Source of the DNA: Astragalus membranaceus
Lineage: Eukaryota; Streptophyta; Magnoliopsida; Fabales; Fabaceae
Direction of reading: 5' to 3'
Length of the DNA stretch: 64,000 nucleotides
NCBI GenBank assembly: GCA_039519185.1
Contig: CM076846.1
Location: 148,256,605 to 148,320,604 of the forward strand
Position 1 is the stretch's first letter, and each line of letters starts with the position of its first letter. The notes under the pieces were generated by a model that was not told the origin of the DNA, made no database searches, and saw nothing but the letters and a program-made list of their open reading frames with translations. Positions 33,791 through 44,640 of this stretch are shown piece after piece. A program made the position numbers and the translations under genes.

Positions 33791-34074
33791 AATTTAACCA
33801 GGGGTATTTTCGTCTTAAAATTTCTTGTGGGGGTATATAGTGATATGATGGGGGTACAAAAGAAAATCCCTTTTGTATATTATTTCCCTTGCTCTGGCCC
33901 ATTATGGGTGTAGGTGTTTTCGCTGTTGGTTTAGGATCTTGGGCTTGCACTATGTGGCCCAAGTCCTGCTACTATCCTTGTTGTATTGGTTTTGTGGCTT
34001 AGCCCAATTAATATAAACCAGTCGAGTTGATCAAAAAGAAAGCTGCATGTTGACCAAAAAAAAAACCTGCATCA

Positions 34075-34209
34075 ATATTGCATATCCACATGTCAATAGG
34101 CGGTTTCTTCCACCGAACCTCTACCTCAGTTTCAATTGAAACCGCAGCTGCTGCATCCTTGTCACAGATCGCACTCCACCGCTCAAGGAATGATCTTGCT
34201 CGCAATATC
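34075..34209 (-). pseudogene. LINE RNase H relic, upstream part
   Basis: The minus-strand frame gives RSFLERWSAICDKD and then VEVRWKKPPIDMWICNIDAG, the entry to an RNase H domain (WKKPP ... CNIDA is the usual form in plant LINEs). It continues at 26809 on the far side of the inserted LINE. The second LINE entered at 34210-34223. Confidence 0.65.
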
Positions 34210-34223
34210 ACTCATGAAGGGCC

Positions 34224-37200
34224 CAATTTGGTTGATAAGCTCCAACATGAATTGGGGCCCGAAACCATTCAGATTCAACAACTGCTGGCTAGATCTTGGT
34301 GACTTTATGAAAGTGGTGGGTGATAGTTGGTCTTCGGTCTCATCTCATGGGAGGCATTATTTTATACTAAAAGAAAAGTTGAAAGTGGTCAAAGAGCATT
34401 TGAAGAAATGGAATAAGGAAGTCTTTGGCTTCAGGGATTTAAGCATTGAGAACATTGTAAAAGACTTAAATGAGGCTGAGAATTTGGCGGCTGAGGGGGG
34501 TTCACCTAGAGTGGAGCAGCGCAAATTGTTGAACTCTGAGTTTTGGAAGGAATTGCACATTAAGGAAAGCCTTCTTGCACAAAAGTCAAGAGTCAAGTGG
34601 TTGGCGGAGGGGGACACAAATAGTAAGTTTTTCCATGCATGTATTCGAAGCAATAGGCGTAGATTACAAATAGTTAAACTAAAAGTGGGTGATTCTTGGG
34701 TTGATGATGTGGAAGGAGTAAAGAGAGAGATAAGAAGCCACTTTGAAGATAACTACAGAGAAGGGGAGTTCACAAGGCCCACCCTTGAAGGGGTTGAATT
34801 CCACCAAGTGAATCGTGAGGATAATGACATGCTGACTAGTCCTTTCACCTTGGAGGAGATTAAAGAAGCCGCTTGGGATTGCGATGGCAACAAGTGCCCG
34901 GGGCCGGACGGGTTCAACTTTAATTTTATAAAGAAGTGTTGGGATACTATAAGCCCGGAGGTATTTAATTTTTTTAGTGAATTCCATTCCCTTGCAAGGT
35001 TGCCTAAGGCTATGAGTGCCTCCTTTTTGACCCTTGTTCCTAAGAATAAAAACCCCCAAAAGTTAGAGGAGTATAGGCCCATCTCTCTTATTGGTTGTAT
35101 GTATAAGTTGTTGGCAAAAGTTCTAGCCGGGAGGTTGAAAAGAGTTATTTTTAAGATTATTTCCAAGAATCAAAATGCTTTCATAGGAGGAAGAAACATC
35201 CTTGATAGAGTGGTGGTGGTGAATGAAGTGATCGATTTGGCTAAAAGATTAAGGAAGCAATGCCTAATCCTAAAAGTAGATTTTCAAAAGGCATATGATA
35301 CGGTGAATTGGAAATACTTGGACTACATGATGAGGAGGATGGGGTTTAACTCATTGTGGAGAAGGTGGATGCTTGAGTGTGTTTCTTCTAATTCCATTTC
35401 GGTCCTAGTGAATGGTAGCCCAACGGCGGAGTTTGTAGCACAAAAAGGCCTAAAGCAAGGTGATCCGCTGGCACCTTTTCTTTTTCTAATAGCGGCGGAA
35501 GGCCTTGCCGGGATGGTAAGGAAGGGTGAAGAGGTAGAACGCATCAAGGGGTTTAATATTAGTGATAATTTGTCCGTGTCCTTGTTGCAATTTGCCGATG
35601 ACACTATCTTCTTGTGTGATGGTAAAGAAAGTAGTGTTTGGGGGTTGAAGGCTATCTTAAGAAGCTTCGAAATGGTTTCGGGGCTCAAGGTAAATTTTGC
35701 TAAAAGTAACATCATAGGGTTGAATATGGAGGAGAGAGTAGTAAGGGGAATTTCATCTTTTTTGGCTTGCAATGTGGGTACGATACCATTCAAGTTTTTG
35801 GGTGTCCCGGTTGGTGCTAATCCAAGAAGGGCAATAATATGGCAGCCGGTAATTGATTCAATGAAGGCTAGATTGTCTTTGTGGAGAAGTGCAAAATTAT
35901 CCATTGGTGGGAGAGTAACTCTAATTAACTCCGTGCTTTCGTCTCTTCCACTATACTTGTTCTCTATGTTTAAGGCTCCGAAGAAGGTGGTTAATGAAAT
36001 AAAAAAATTGCAAAGGAGATTCTTGTGGGGAGGTAATGAAGATAAGAGGAAAATGGCGTGGGTTAAATGGGAAACGGTATGTAAACCAAAGCACTTGGGA
36101 GGGCTGGGCATTAAGGATCTTGAAGTATTTAACTTAGCGCTCATTGCAAAATGGAGATGGAGATTATTATCGGAGGATGATCATCAATTATGGAAGGAAA
36201 TTCTGAAAACAAGGTATGGGGATATATGTCATTGGAATGGTGAGCTACACCCTGCTGCCATCACGAGAAAGATGTCAATATGGTGGCGGGATTTGCTGCT
36301 ATTAGGTGACGGGCTGGTTAATGATAGGAGCTGGTTTAATAAAGTGACAAAGTTGAAATTGGGTAACGACACAAGAGTGAAATTTTGGACCGATAAATGG
36401 ATTGGAAACGAGACGTTGGCTGAGTTGTTCCCCTCGGTATTGGAAGCTTGTTACAGGAAAGAGTGTACAGTCGCGGAGATGGGAGCGTGGACAGATTCAG
36501 GTTGGGCGTGGGAGTGGAGCTGGACACGGCCAGCTGCTGAAACTGCACTCGATGCAGTCAGCGAATTAACTGTGCTGCTGTTCGGTGTTCAATTGCAGAG
36601 CACCGATTGTGACAGATTTGTTTGGCTCCCAGATTTGCCTCGTGGCTTCACGGTGAAGTCGTGCTATGTTTGGGTAAGTAATTTTCTTCGTGGTGATGCT
36701 CTAACAGATGTTGATCCTATTATTGAAGCTTGCAATTCGATTTGGAGGAGTGATCTTCCGTCAAAGGCTTTGGTTTTTACTTGGAGATTGATGTTGAATA
36801 AGCTGCCAACCAGAGAAAATCTATTTTATAGAGGTGTATTGTCATCCCCCTACGAGCTGTCTTGTGTTTTCTGCTTCCAAGAGGTAGAGTCAACTGCACA
36901 TGTTTTTTGTAGATGTCCGTTTGTGCGCTCGGTATGGCGTGGTATATTCTCATGGATCAATTTGGATGGAGAATTGGAAGATGAAATTCTCAACTCCTTC
37001 CAACAAGTTAGCAGGAGTGTGAAGGGGAGGAAAGCATGTAGGATCAAACACTTATTTTGGATTGCAACAATGTGGCAAGTGTGGATAGCAAGGAACAAGA
37101 CGTTATTTGAGGGCATTGTAGCTAATGTAAACTCTGTCATCTATTCTATCAAGTATGTTTCATGGAGTTGGCTAGCTGCTAGGAAGGGGAGAAATAGCGG

Positions 37201-37421
37201 GGTATCTTTTTCAGATTGGTGTAATTGCCCCGTGGGGTGTTTATCATTACTGTAATCATCATTTCTATTGAGGTACTCTTTTTTCCTCTCTGGGTCTTTT
37301 TCCCAAAGGGTTTTGGCCCAGGGAGGTTTTAATGAGGCCTCTCCCCTTCCCATTTCATTGTAAGGGTTGGGTGCACCCCTAGTGCCCCCTTCAATATATC
37401 TCTTGCTTATCTAAAAGAAAA
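34224..37421 (+). mobile_element. 5'-truncated LINE with exact 14-bp target duplication
   Basis: ACTCATGAAGGGCC is present at 34210-34223 and 37422-37435. The 3' end has an A-rich tail (AAAAGAAAA). The copy starts within the endonuclease end of ORF2 and keeps everything downstream, with no other interruption. Confidence 0.9.
34226..37255 (+). CDS. L1-like LINE ORF2: reverse transcriptase to C-terminal zinc motif
   Basis: About 1,009 codons are open. It begins at the endonuclease end (NMNWGPKPFRFNNCWL), so the native start is missing. RT motifs are clear: PGPDGFNFNFIKK, EEYRPISLIGCMYKLLAKVL, motif A KVDFQKAYDTVNWKYL, GLKQGDPLAPFLFLIAAEGL, and motif C FADDTIF. Downstream are FLGVPVG, LSIGGRVTLINSVLSSLPLY and the zinc motif CVFCFQEVESTAHVFCRCPF. 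There is no RNase H domain after it, unlike the neighbouring LINE. The frame is intact, but without endonuclease and 5' region it could not move alone. Confidence 0.9.
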   Translation: MWLISSNMNWGPKPFRFNNCWLDLGDFMKVVGDSWSSVSSHGRHYFILKEKLKVVKEHLKKWNKEVFGFRDLSIENIVKDLNEAENLAAEGGSPRVEQRKLLNSEFWKELHIKESLLAQKSRVKWLAEGDTNSKFFHACIRSNRRRLQIVKLKVGDSWVDDVEGVKREIRSHFEDNYREGEFTRPTLEGVEFHQVNREDNDMLTSPFTLEEIKEAAWDCDGNKCPGPDGFNFNFIKKCWDTISPEVFNFFSEFHSLARLPKAMSASFLTLVPKNKNPQKLEEYRPISLIGCMYKLLAKVLAGRLKRVIFKIISKNQNAFIGGRNILDRVVVVNEVIDLAKRLRKQCLILKVDFQKAYDTVNWKYLDYMMRRMGFNSLWRRWMLECVSSNSISVLVNGSPTAEFVAQKGLKQGDPLAPFLFLIAAEGLAGMVRKGEEVERIKGFNISDNLSVSLLQFADDTIFLCDGKESSVWGLKAILRSFEMVSGLKVNFAKSNIIGLNMEERVVRGISSFLACNVGTIPFKFLGVPVGANPRRAIIWQPVIDSMKARLSLWRSAKLSIGGRVTLINSVLSSLPLYLFSMFKAPKKVVNEIKKLQRRFLWGGNEDKRKMAWVKWETVCKPKHLGGLGIKDLEVFNLALIAKWRWRLLSEDDHQLWKEILKTRYGDICHWNGELHPAAITRKMSIWWRDLLLLGDGLVNDRSWFNKVTKLKLGNDTRVKFWTDKWIGNETLAELFPSVLEACYRKECTVAEMGAWTDSGWAWEWSWTRPAAETALDAVSELTVLLFGVQLQSTDCDRFVWLPDLPRGFTVKSCYVWVSNFLRGDALTDVDPIIEACNSIWRSDLPSKALVFTWRLMLNKLPTRENLFYRGVLSSPYELSCVFCFQEVESTAHVFCRCPFVRSVWRGIFSWINLDGELEDEILNSFQQVSRSVKGRKACRIKHLFWIATMWQVWIARNKTLFEGIVANVNSVIYSIKYVSWSWLAARKGRNSGVSFSDWCNCPVGCLSLL

Positions 37422-37435
37422 ACTCATGAAGGGCC

Positions 37436-37982
37436 TTCAAGTACATTGTGCATGATCCATAATGCACCCTTTTTTAGAAAGGTCTGCACCCTCTATATCT
37501 ATAATTAACATAAGTTATTCATTTGTTTTTAGAAAATAACATAAGTTATTCTTAAACATTAATGGAATTCAGGAAAATATATTCTGACTTTTTTCAATTC
37601 ATTTTAATAATTAAAATGAAAGGTTTTTTTAAAGAGAAGGAAGGAAGTCTCATTAAACTTTCTGATGCAAAACATATTAAGAAGAAAAAAAGAGTATTTT
37701 GCCCGATTATCATTAAAAAGCATAAAACATAAAGAGAACAAACAATAGTTGTAAGGAAAGAGATAAACAAGCTTTAAAAAGGTGTGGGTGGTATCTTACA
37801 CTTTCAAGGAGATAAAAATAAATTAATTTTTTTTTTTAATTTGAAGAGTGTAAATTACATCAATACCCACTCGTTTATTAACTTTCTAAAAGAAAATGTT
37901 GTGTTAATATATGTCCCAAAATAAAAAGGTGTGGGTGGTATCTTACACCTTCCAAAAAATAGATGGGTGTAAATTTGCAAAC

Positions 37983-38031
<49 letters not shown>

Positions 38032-39528
38032 CATTATGTGTGTGACATGATTATACTCAAACGAAAATCAAAACTTGAAATGACATTCATCTAATATTAG
38101 TTGTAAATTTTAAAGATTCTAATAGTTTTGTTAAGTTAAGAACAAATATAGAATGGGGATAAAAAAAATTAGATTTGTTTAACTCATATTGTACAACAAA
38201 ATATGAGCATATATTTCTAGAGAAATGGTTCGTGTCATTAAAGTTGCAAACATCAATGTGTTTCAAATAGCAAAACAAATAACACTTCACTTTGGGAAGA
38301 AAGAAATTTAAGCTATCAAAATGTCATAAGCAAAATGGATTGTCAATATAGCTTATAAAAATGTTTCATTATTTTCAGTAAAAAAATGTTTCAATATTTC
38401 TCGTTCTTGGTACCAACAAAAAATTTCTATTTTCCCTATACACATAATGACTGGGAGAATGAAATGAAAGTCTCTCATTGTCATAAAACAATGAAGATGG
38501 GGAGGTTCAAAAACATTTGGGCATTAATGAACTTCAACTTACTTTTACAAATCTGTTTGACACAAAAAAAAAGTGATCAATTTCATGCTCTTTCATCAAA
38601 GGAGAATCAAAGCTGTTCTGTTGTCTCCCTTCCAGTAAGAGCAACCCACACTCCTAATCTTTCCCGTATAAAAAAGTTAGATAAGATAAACCAAATATTA
38701 CACCACAATGATACCAAGTAAGATAAGCAATAATAATTTTGGACAGTTATACGAAACAATCTAACAAATGAGCATTGAAACTCATGAAACAAAACACACA
38801 AAATAGAAGCCTTTTCAAATTTTAGTTTTCAAATATTTTGAAATCGGTTACATTACCCATGCTTTCGCACGGGACGGTCGCGTTGTATATCACAACTATT
38901 TCTCCAATAGAGAACATGGTATATACAGTTTTTAAAGTTACTCTATAAAATTAGACTAATAATTATCAATTATCATATAACCACAAAGTATTTAAACAAA
39001 AATAAAAATTAAACTTTGTAAAGCAATCACGTAACTTCAAAATAATTGATTTAGTAGTCTAATACTCCTTTATCTCGTAAATCCAATGTTTCTTGTCAAA
39101 ATGAAGACGAATCAGATCAATCCAATGGTTGTATTAAAATTTATCGCTAAGTAGATCGAGTATATAAAATTTTATAGAATTTTAAAACTATTTGATGTTT
39201 CTTCACAACATTTTATAGAATTGAAATGTGTCATTGTTTCGCATTATTTCTTCACATCACTCCTATAGAACCATTCTTGCATATCAGTCTTAGAATTAAA
39301 ACTATAGAATTAAGAGTATAGAATTGCACGATAAGTTGAGAATGCGAGAATGTGGTGTGAAGCCGTTGCTAGCCTTGAAAGAAAATTTGAAGACTGATAT
39401 TTTACTCTTAAACTGCTCAATTTAAGAATTCTTAGAAGGCTTAGATTTTATAGATCAGAGTTAGCATTGTAAGAGTATTATATGTCAATCTTAAATTGTA
39501 GAAAATTTTGCTCCAAAGTCGTTACAAA
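37436..39528. other. AT-rich spacer, no gene seen
   Basis: It holds a (TA)n microsatellite at about 37987-38030, two copies of AAAAGGTGTGGGTGGTATCT near 37778 and 37925, and a TTTCGCACGGGACGG element near 38863 like those at other transposon ends. No coding sequence is supported. Confidence 0.5.
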
Positions 39529-39529
39529 T

Positions 39530-39582
39530 TGTTAGAATAGCAATAGCCAATAACATTAATATTGGCTATTGCTATTCTAACA
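39530..39582. repeat. Perfect 23-bp inverted repeat with 7-bp loop
   Basis: The arms TTAGAATAGCAATAGCCAAT and complement (full arms 39530-39552 and 39560-39582) enclose the loop ACATTAA. It could fold as a small hairpin. I see no flanking duplication that would make it a MITE. Confidence 0.85.
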
Positions 39583-40780
39583 CAAATGTTGAAGTAACAA
39601 TTTCTCACTTCATCTTTGCAAGGAGGGGTAGTTTTTCTAATTAGTCTTGCAAAAAACATTATCCTGAACCATAGCTTATAGAAATAGAGTTAAGTCAGTG
39701 TAACATTTGTTTAGCACTTCTCTATGTAAATAAACAACCAAAAAAATTAAATGTTGATAAATCTTAGATGAGCCTATAAAATCTCTCCCTTAAATAAGTC
39801 ATTGAAGACACCACCATTATATTCCTTCTTAATAAATGACTTTCCAGTTTCCACCAACTGATTACTGATGAATCTCTACAGAGACTGTTGTGACTATTAT
39901 CCTGGTCCTGTGGATAGAATGGTGGGCTCTCCACGTCTCATATGCATATGTTCTCCATGAACTAACTGGTTTTCCTCTATTATCCAAAAAGGTAGAAGAT
40001 AAATCTTCATAGAAATGAGACCTATTCACACTCTTTTCCTCGCATGTAGCTGATAACTAATATGGTTTTGATTCAAATGATGCTTCTTCTTTCTGCAAGA
40101 CAGACACAAACTCATTCTAGTCTATCCATCCAGGATGAATGGATAAAAAATAGTTGATATTAATCACAAATGTAAAAGTAAATCCACTAACCCAGCAAGC
40201 TAGCTATAGATTGAAATAGTGCCAAAGGGAACTTCTATTGCTTTTGAGCTTCCAATCCATGCAAATGCTATGCTAAATTGACATAAAAGTTAAGTTAAAA
40301 CTGAGGAACTATTGGCAAATTTCCAATCCAGCACAAATAAAATCAACATTTTATTTTTTATTGAACAAAAGAGAAAAGTAAGTTACCCAAAATCTATATA
40401 AACAACAAAATGGGTGCTTACAGGCAGAATGAAGAAAATGATGAAAGTTTAATAACATAAAGAACACAGTTTCAGTACATGTATTATTACCCAATTTCAG
40501 TACAAACATCCATATCTCATGAATGTGTGGAATGAAAGAATCCCCATTTAGCCACAATGCATCATCCACTACTTCTTTACACATGAACTCCACATAAGCT
40601 ATCTTGCACAAAAATGTGGATCAATACTGACACCAATAAAAAAAATTGAACATAAAATAAGGGAGAACATGCAAGAGGAACATCACGAAGACCAAAAATA
40701 TATAATTAAAGAAAGTCTGTACTTTTTCGAATGTTTACTAGGCACAGAAGCAAACCGACGTGGCGTTACATTTACATATA
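39583..40780. other. No certain gene; possible exon remnant near 39850-40110 (minus)
   Basis: On the minus strand about 40110-39850 reads EEKSVNRSHFYEDLSSTFLD, followed by NRGKPVSSWRTYAYE, interrupted by stops. It looks coding but matches no family I recognise. The remainder is AT-rich. Confidence 0.3.
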
Positions 40781-40783
40781 CAG

Positions 40784-40827
40784 CTAGTATTTTACCCGTG
40801 CGTAAATAACCCGTGCGTTACGCACGG
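40784..40827 (-). mobile_element. Helitron-like 3' end
   Basis: On the minus strand a hairpin CCGTGCG-TAA-CGCACGG (40827-40811) is followed by a second GCACGGG and then CTAG at 40787-40784. Hairpin plus CTRR is the Helitron 3' signature. The distance to CTAG (23 nt) is longer than usual and the next base is C, not T. No 5' end was found. Confidence 0.35.
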
Positions 40828-41048
40828 ATGATACTGTATGGTCGGTGTATTCTCATGAAGTACTCATAATAGTAATTTAGAAGATAATCATAAGTTGTGA
40901 ACAATGTCCAAAATGTATGATTTGAAATTCAAAGTGGAAAGAGATAGATATTATGTCATATAAGATACAAATGAAAATTATATTGAGTCGAACAAATTAA
41001 AGGAGATTGACAATCAGAATTACATTGATCCATAATAATGTATTTAGA

Positions 41049-42330
41049 CATTAGAGGTAAAATATGCATCCCCGTTGACACTCTCATTTGCATCCTCGTT
41101 GGCCCTTCCGTTGGCACTCCCGTTGACGCTCTCGTTACCTCTCTGGTTGCCACTCCCGTTGAAGCTACCATTGCCCGTCTCTCTTTGTCGCTCTCGTTGC
41201 CACATGTTAACTCATATTTTTCTATATGATTTAATATTAATTAAATCATATTCATTTAATTATAAATAAGTTATTTTGTAAAGTTTGGTAGTGACTAAAG
41301 TTGTATTTATATAATAATTCTTAGTGGTTAAATTGATTGATTTGAATAGTTTTAATAGAGAGATTATAGTAAATAATAAATTTTAGATGGAGTAAAAATA
41401 AAGAAAAAAGAAAATAAGATTTTTTAAAATATGCACCCACGTTGGCACTCTCTTTGTCTCTCTCGTTCCCACTCCTGTTCTCGTTGTCGCTCTCGTTGTC
41501 GATTCCATTGCCAGTCTCGCATTGCCGCTCTGGTTGTGTTTCAAATTTTGTTTTTTTGCGTTGAATTTACTAAAATAGTTGTGTCGCAAAAAGTTAAAAC
41601 AAAGTCGGTATCTTCTTATAATATTAATAATGGAGTAAAAGGTAAAATATGCAGCCCCGACGCTCTCGTTCGCTCTCTTGTTGGCACTCTCGTTCGCTCT
41701 CTTGTTGGCACTCCCGTTGGCACTCCCGTTGCCGCTCTCGTTGCCGATCTCGTTGTCAGTCTCTCGTTGCCGCTCCCATTGCCATATGTTTCTCCTTTTT
41801 TCTGTATGATTTAATATTACAATTGTTAGTGGTTAAATTGATTTTATTTATTACATGAAAAATTTGATTGATTTTAGTAGTTTTAATAGAGATTATAATA
41901 AATAGTAAATTTTAATTATTGAGTGTAATATTAATTTAATAATTTATTTTTTTGGAACAAATAATTTTGAAACTATTGTTAGAGGTATGGTTTTTTTTTT
42001 TACAATTGGTAGTATTTAAATTGATTAATTTTAGTAGTTTGAGTAAATTATAGAAAAGTTAAAAAACATTATGTTTTTAGTAAAAAAACTGACAAAAAAG
42101 TCATTATATTATGGAAAGAAAAACTGAAAAAAAAGTTGTTTTTAAAATTCTGCTGTTTTTTGTCCTTTTGTTGCGTCTGTTGCAGCTTCTGATTGCAATT
42201 TTCAATCAGTTTTTTGTCCCTCACTTTGTTTTCCCTCTATTGTTGTCATTCTCGTTGTCGAACCGTTGGCGCTTTCGTTGCCACTCCCATTGGCGCTCTC
42301 GTTGGCACTCCCGTTGGCATTTTACTCCTT
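41049..42330 (+). repeat. Clusters of a 12-bp minisatellite (GTTGSCRCTCYC)
   Basis: Clusters lie at about 41075-41205, 41437-41535, 41655-41790 and 42245-42322. Three are preceded by TAAAATATGCA and two followed by a TATGATTTAATATTA block, so they sit in a larger decayed tandem unit. Long open frames of Ser/Arg/Cys/Leu follow from the 12-bp periodicity and are not taken as genes. Confidence 0.7.
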
Positions 42331-42720
42331 TTTAGTAATTATAAAATAGTTATTTGGTAATTTTTGGTAGTGGTTAAATTGATTGATTTTAACAAAAGTA
42401 GTTAAATTGATTAGTTTTAGTAGTTATTTTTTTTTGTAATTTTTCGTACGGGTTAAAGTTTTTTACAATTCCCTTTTTGACAATGGATAGTGGCTAATTG
42501 ATTTAAAGTGACTAATTGTGTTATTAATTTTAGTAGTCTGAGTAGATTATAAATATAGTGAATAATTGATTTATAGTGACTAATTGTTTTTATAAAAATA
42601 TTGACAAACGGTTTTTAATTTTTTTTTTAAAAAACAGTGAATAAAAAAAAATAAAAAATTTCATTTCCTTTTAAAAAAAATATTTTAAAAAAAAATCGGT
42701 TTTAAAAAAAACTGTATTTG

Positions 42721-42818
42721 TACTGTAGCGCGTCAGAATTGGTACTGTAGCGCATCAGAATTGGTACTGTAGCGCGTCGGAATTTGCACTGTAGCGTACT
42801 GTTGCGGCATTGTAGCGT
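42721..42818 (+). repeat. 22-bp tandem repeat (TACTGTAGCGCGTCAGAATT...)
   Basis: Three near-perfect 22-bp copies are followed by decayed CACTGTAGCG and ATTGTAGCG units. The core CTGTAGCGC also recurs in the Athila-like LTR at 2100-3120. Confidence 0.75.
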
Positions 42819-44110
42819 TTTGGCTTTATGTGGTGAATTGTCTATTTTGCCCATAAATTGTGACAAATGTCAAAATTTGGTGATGTCTAAAAATGTAAAT
42901 GTGCTAGCATATGTTTTTATTAGATTGAAAGTAGATTTGCAGAAAAAAAATATCTGATTAGCAGTTAGTATTGAACAATGTATTTTATTATTCACAATCT
43001 TCTAGTTCTCAATTGATTTGGCTTCAATTAAGGATCTTTTAAATATATTTTGAGAAAGAGTACATATCTGCAAAGCTCCTCAAGAAACAAATGATACCTA
43101 TCAATTAGATTTCAATCCATCATAGAAGATTGGTCCCCCATACTCTTATGATTTTTATTCACATACAATTTCGAAATATGGCCTGCAAGAATCATTAGTA
43201 TTGAAAGGAGGGAGAAAATAAATAAGCAAAAGCATTCTGCAAGACTAAAGTAACCAATAAGCACAGACAACAATCAATCTAACCTCTCAATTACAGAGAA
43301 AAAGTTTTTTTTGCTGAGTAATAACAATAATATAGGTTCACTATATGATAGGAGTCATGAGGAAACCAACTACAATTACGACATTGTAAAGAACTGCTAT
43401 TAAATACTAAGGTTGAAGAAGAAAAGGCAATGAAAGTAAAGAGACACACCACATCAACAGCTTTATTAATGAAATTGTACATACTGAAACACAAAATCTC
43501 TGCATAAGAATATAAGAGATGCATAAATGGATACTTGAGGTGACATTATAAATACAGTGGCAAGGGATTCTATCACATTGAGCTTGTTTAGTTACTAAAC
43601 CACCCATCTCTAAAATACAAAACCAAGAATATTGTATTGAAAAGGGATCAAGCAAGGATCAAAAACAGTATTGGGACAACCGCTAAAATTCTGAAACATT
43701 AGAGCAAGAAGCAACAAATAAATTCTTGCATATCCCATCTAAGCAAGCAAGGATCCCCTTATTTCCAGTATCTTTTTCATTCACATTACATCAAGGCTTA
43801 GCAGTCACACTTCATAAAACCAAAGTTATGAACATTTGTTTTTTCCTTCCATATGTACAATCAATACCTTCTTTTTATCTACTAGACGGTATAAATAATA
43901 ATCAATATTCAACCAATAGCTCCATACAATTCATATTTCCATTACTAAACAAAAAATTAATATAGCATCATATCAAGCAATTCAAGATACTGCATAAATT
44001 CACTTTTAGCTCCCCAAATGATTGATACATGTTTTACCAAACACATAAGTATTACTCATCATGCCCAAACAAAGTAGTTTGACCATGAAGTAAATGAATT
44101 CCAAAAAACC
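42819..44110. other. AT-rich spacer, no gene seen
   Basis: Short frames only, none with a recognisable domain. No terminal repeats were identified. Confidence 0.45.
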
Positions 44111-44115
44111 AATTC

Positions 44116-44309
44116 ACCCATTGTAGAATAAGAATTTAAAAACAGTAGATAAATTATCAGAAAAGTAGGAACATACCATTAAAGTGAATCCCCATCGCTA
44201 TCACTGTCGTCCCCGCTTCCTGTTGCCGCTTCCCATTGCCGCTTCCCATTGTCGCTTCCCATTGCAGCTTCTCGACGACGTCGCCCATCGCCTCAATCTT
44301 GATTTTAAA

Positions 44310-44389
<80 letters not shown>

Positions 44390-44405
44390 CAATCTTGATT
44401 TTAAA

Positions 44406-44477
<72 letters not shown>

Positions 44478-44640
44478 CATTAAAAATTCACCCATTGTAG
44501 GAAAAGAATTTAAAAACAGTAGATAAACTAAGAAAAAAGTGGAAACATACCATTAAAGTGAATCCCCTCGCAATCACCGTGATCGCCTCTGTTGTCGTCG
44601 CTTCCCATTGACACCCTAGTCGTCGTCGCTTGTCGCCGCT
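44116..44640 (+). repeat. Tandem duplication with (TCTA)n microsatellites
   Basis: The block CACCCATTGTAG to AAAGTGAATCCCC occurs at 44116 and again at about 44489, 373 bp apart. Between them are two TCTA tracts (about 44311-44388 and 44407-44477), each preceded by CAATCTTGATTTTAAAATC. Repeated CGCTTCCCATTG units lie beside them. The YLSI-repeat frames are microsatellite translation. Confidence 0.8.

Larger units (their letters stand above)
30643..33870 (+). mobile_element. Mutator-like element carrying a plant mobile domain gene
   Basis: The ends are inverted repeats sharing TTTTGTACCCCCATCATATC, then ACTATATACCCCC and, after a short gap, AAGACGAAAATACCC. The exact 9-bp duplication TTTTGTATA flanks it at 30634-30642 and 33871-33879, a size typical of Mutator-like transposons. 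Inside the ends are palindromic ATCGGATCTACC-type repeats. It contains a degraded PMD gene (30983-32755) and a convergent small frame (32994-33464). No MULE catalytic transposase is seen. It sits in the 3' tail of the LINE, whose sequence resumes after it. A C13 run lies in the left end near 30677. Confidence 0.85.
26818..34066 (+). mobile_element. 5'-truncated LINE, split by two later insertions
   Basis: Its own sequence is 26818-27210, about 29496-30642 and 33871-34066. It ends in an A run and is flanked by CTGCATCA at 26810-26817 and 34067-34074. The open pieces are the zinc-binding region after RT and an RNase H domain. It entered the minus-strand RNase H relic, then received a CACTA-like element (27211 to about 29495) and a Mutator-like element (30643-33870). 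Endonuclease and RT are absent, as in typical 5'-truncated LINE copies. Confidence 0.75.

Noticed and set aside
44184..44526. Open frames with YLSI repeats
   Set aside because: Direct translation of TCTA microsatellites.
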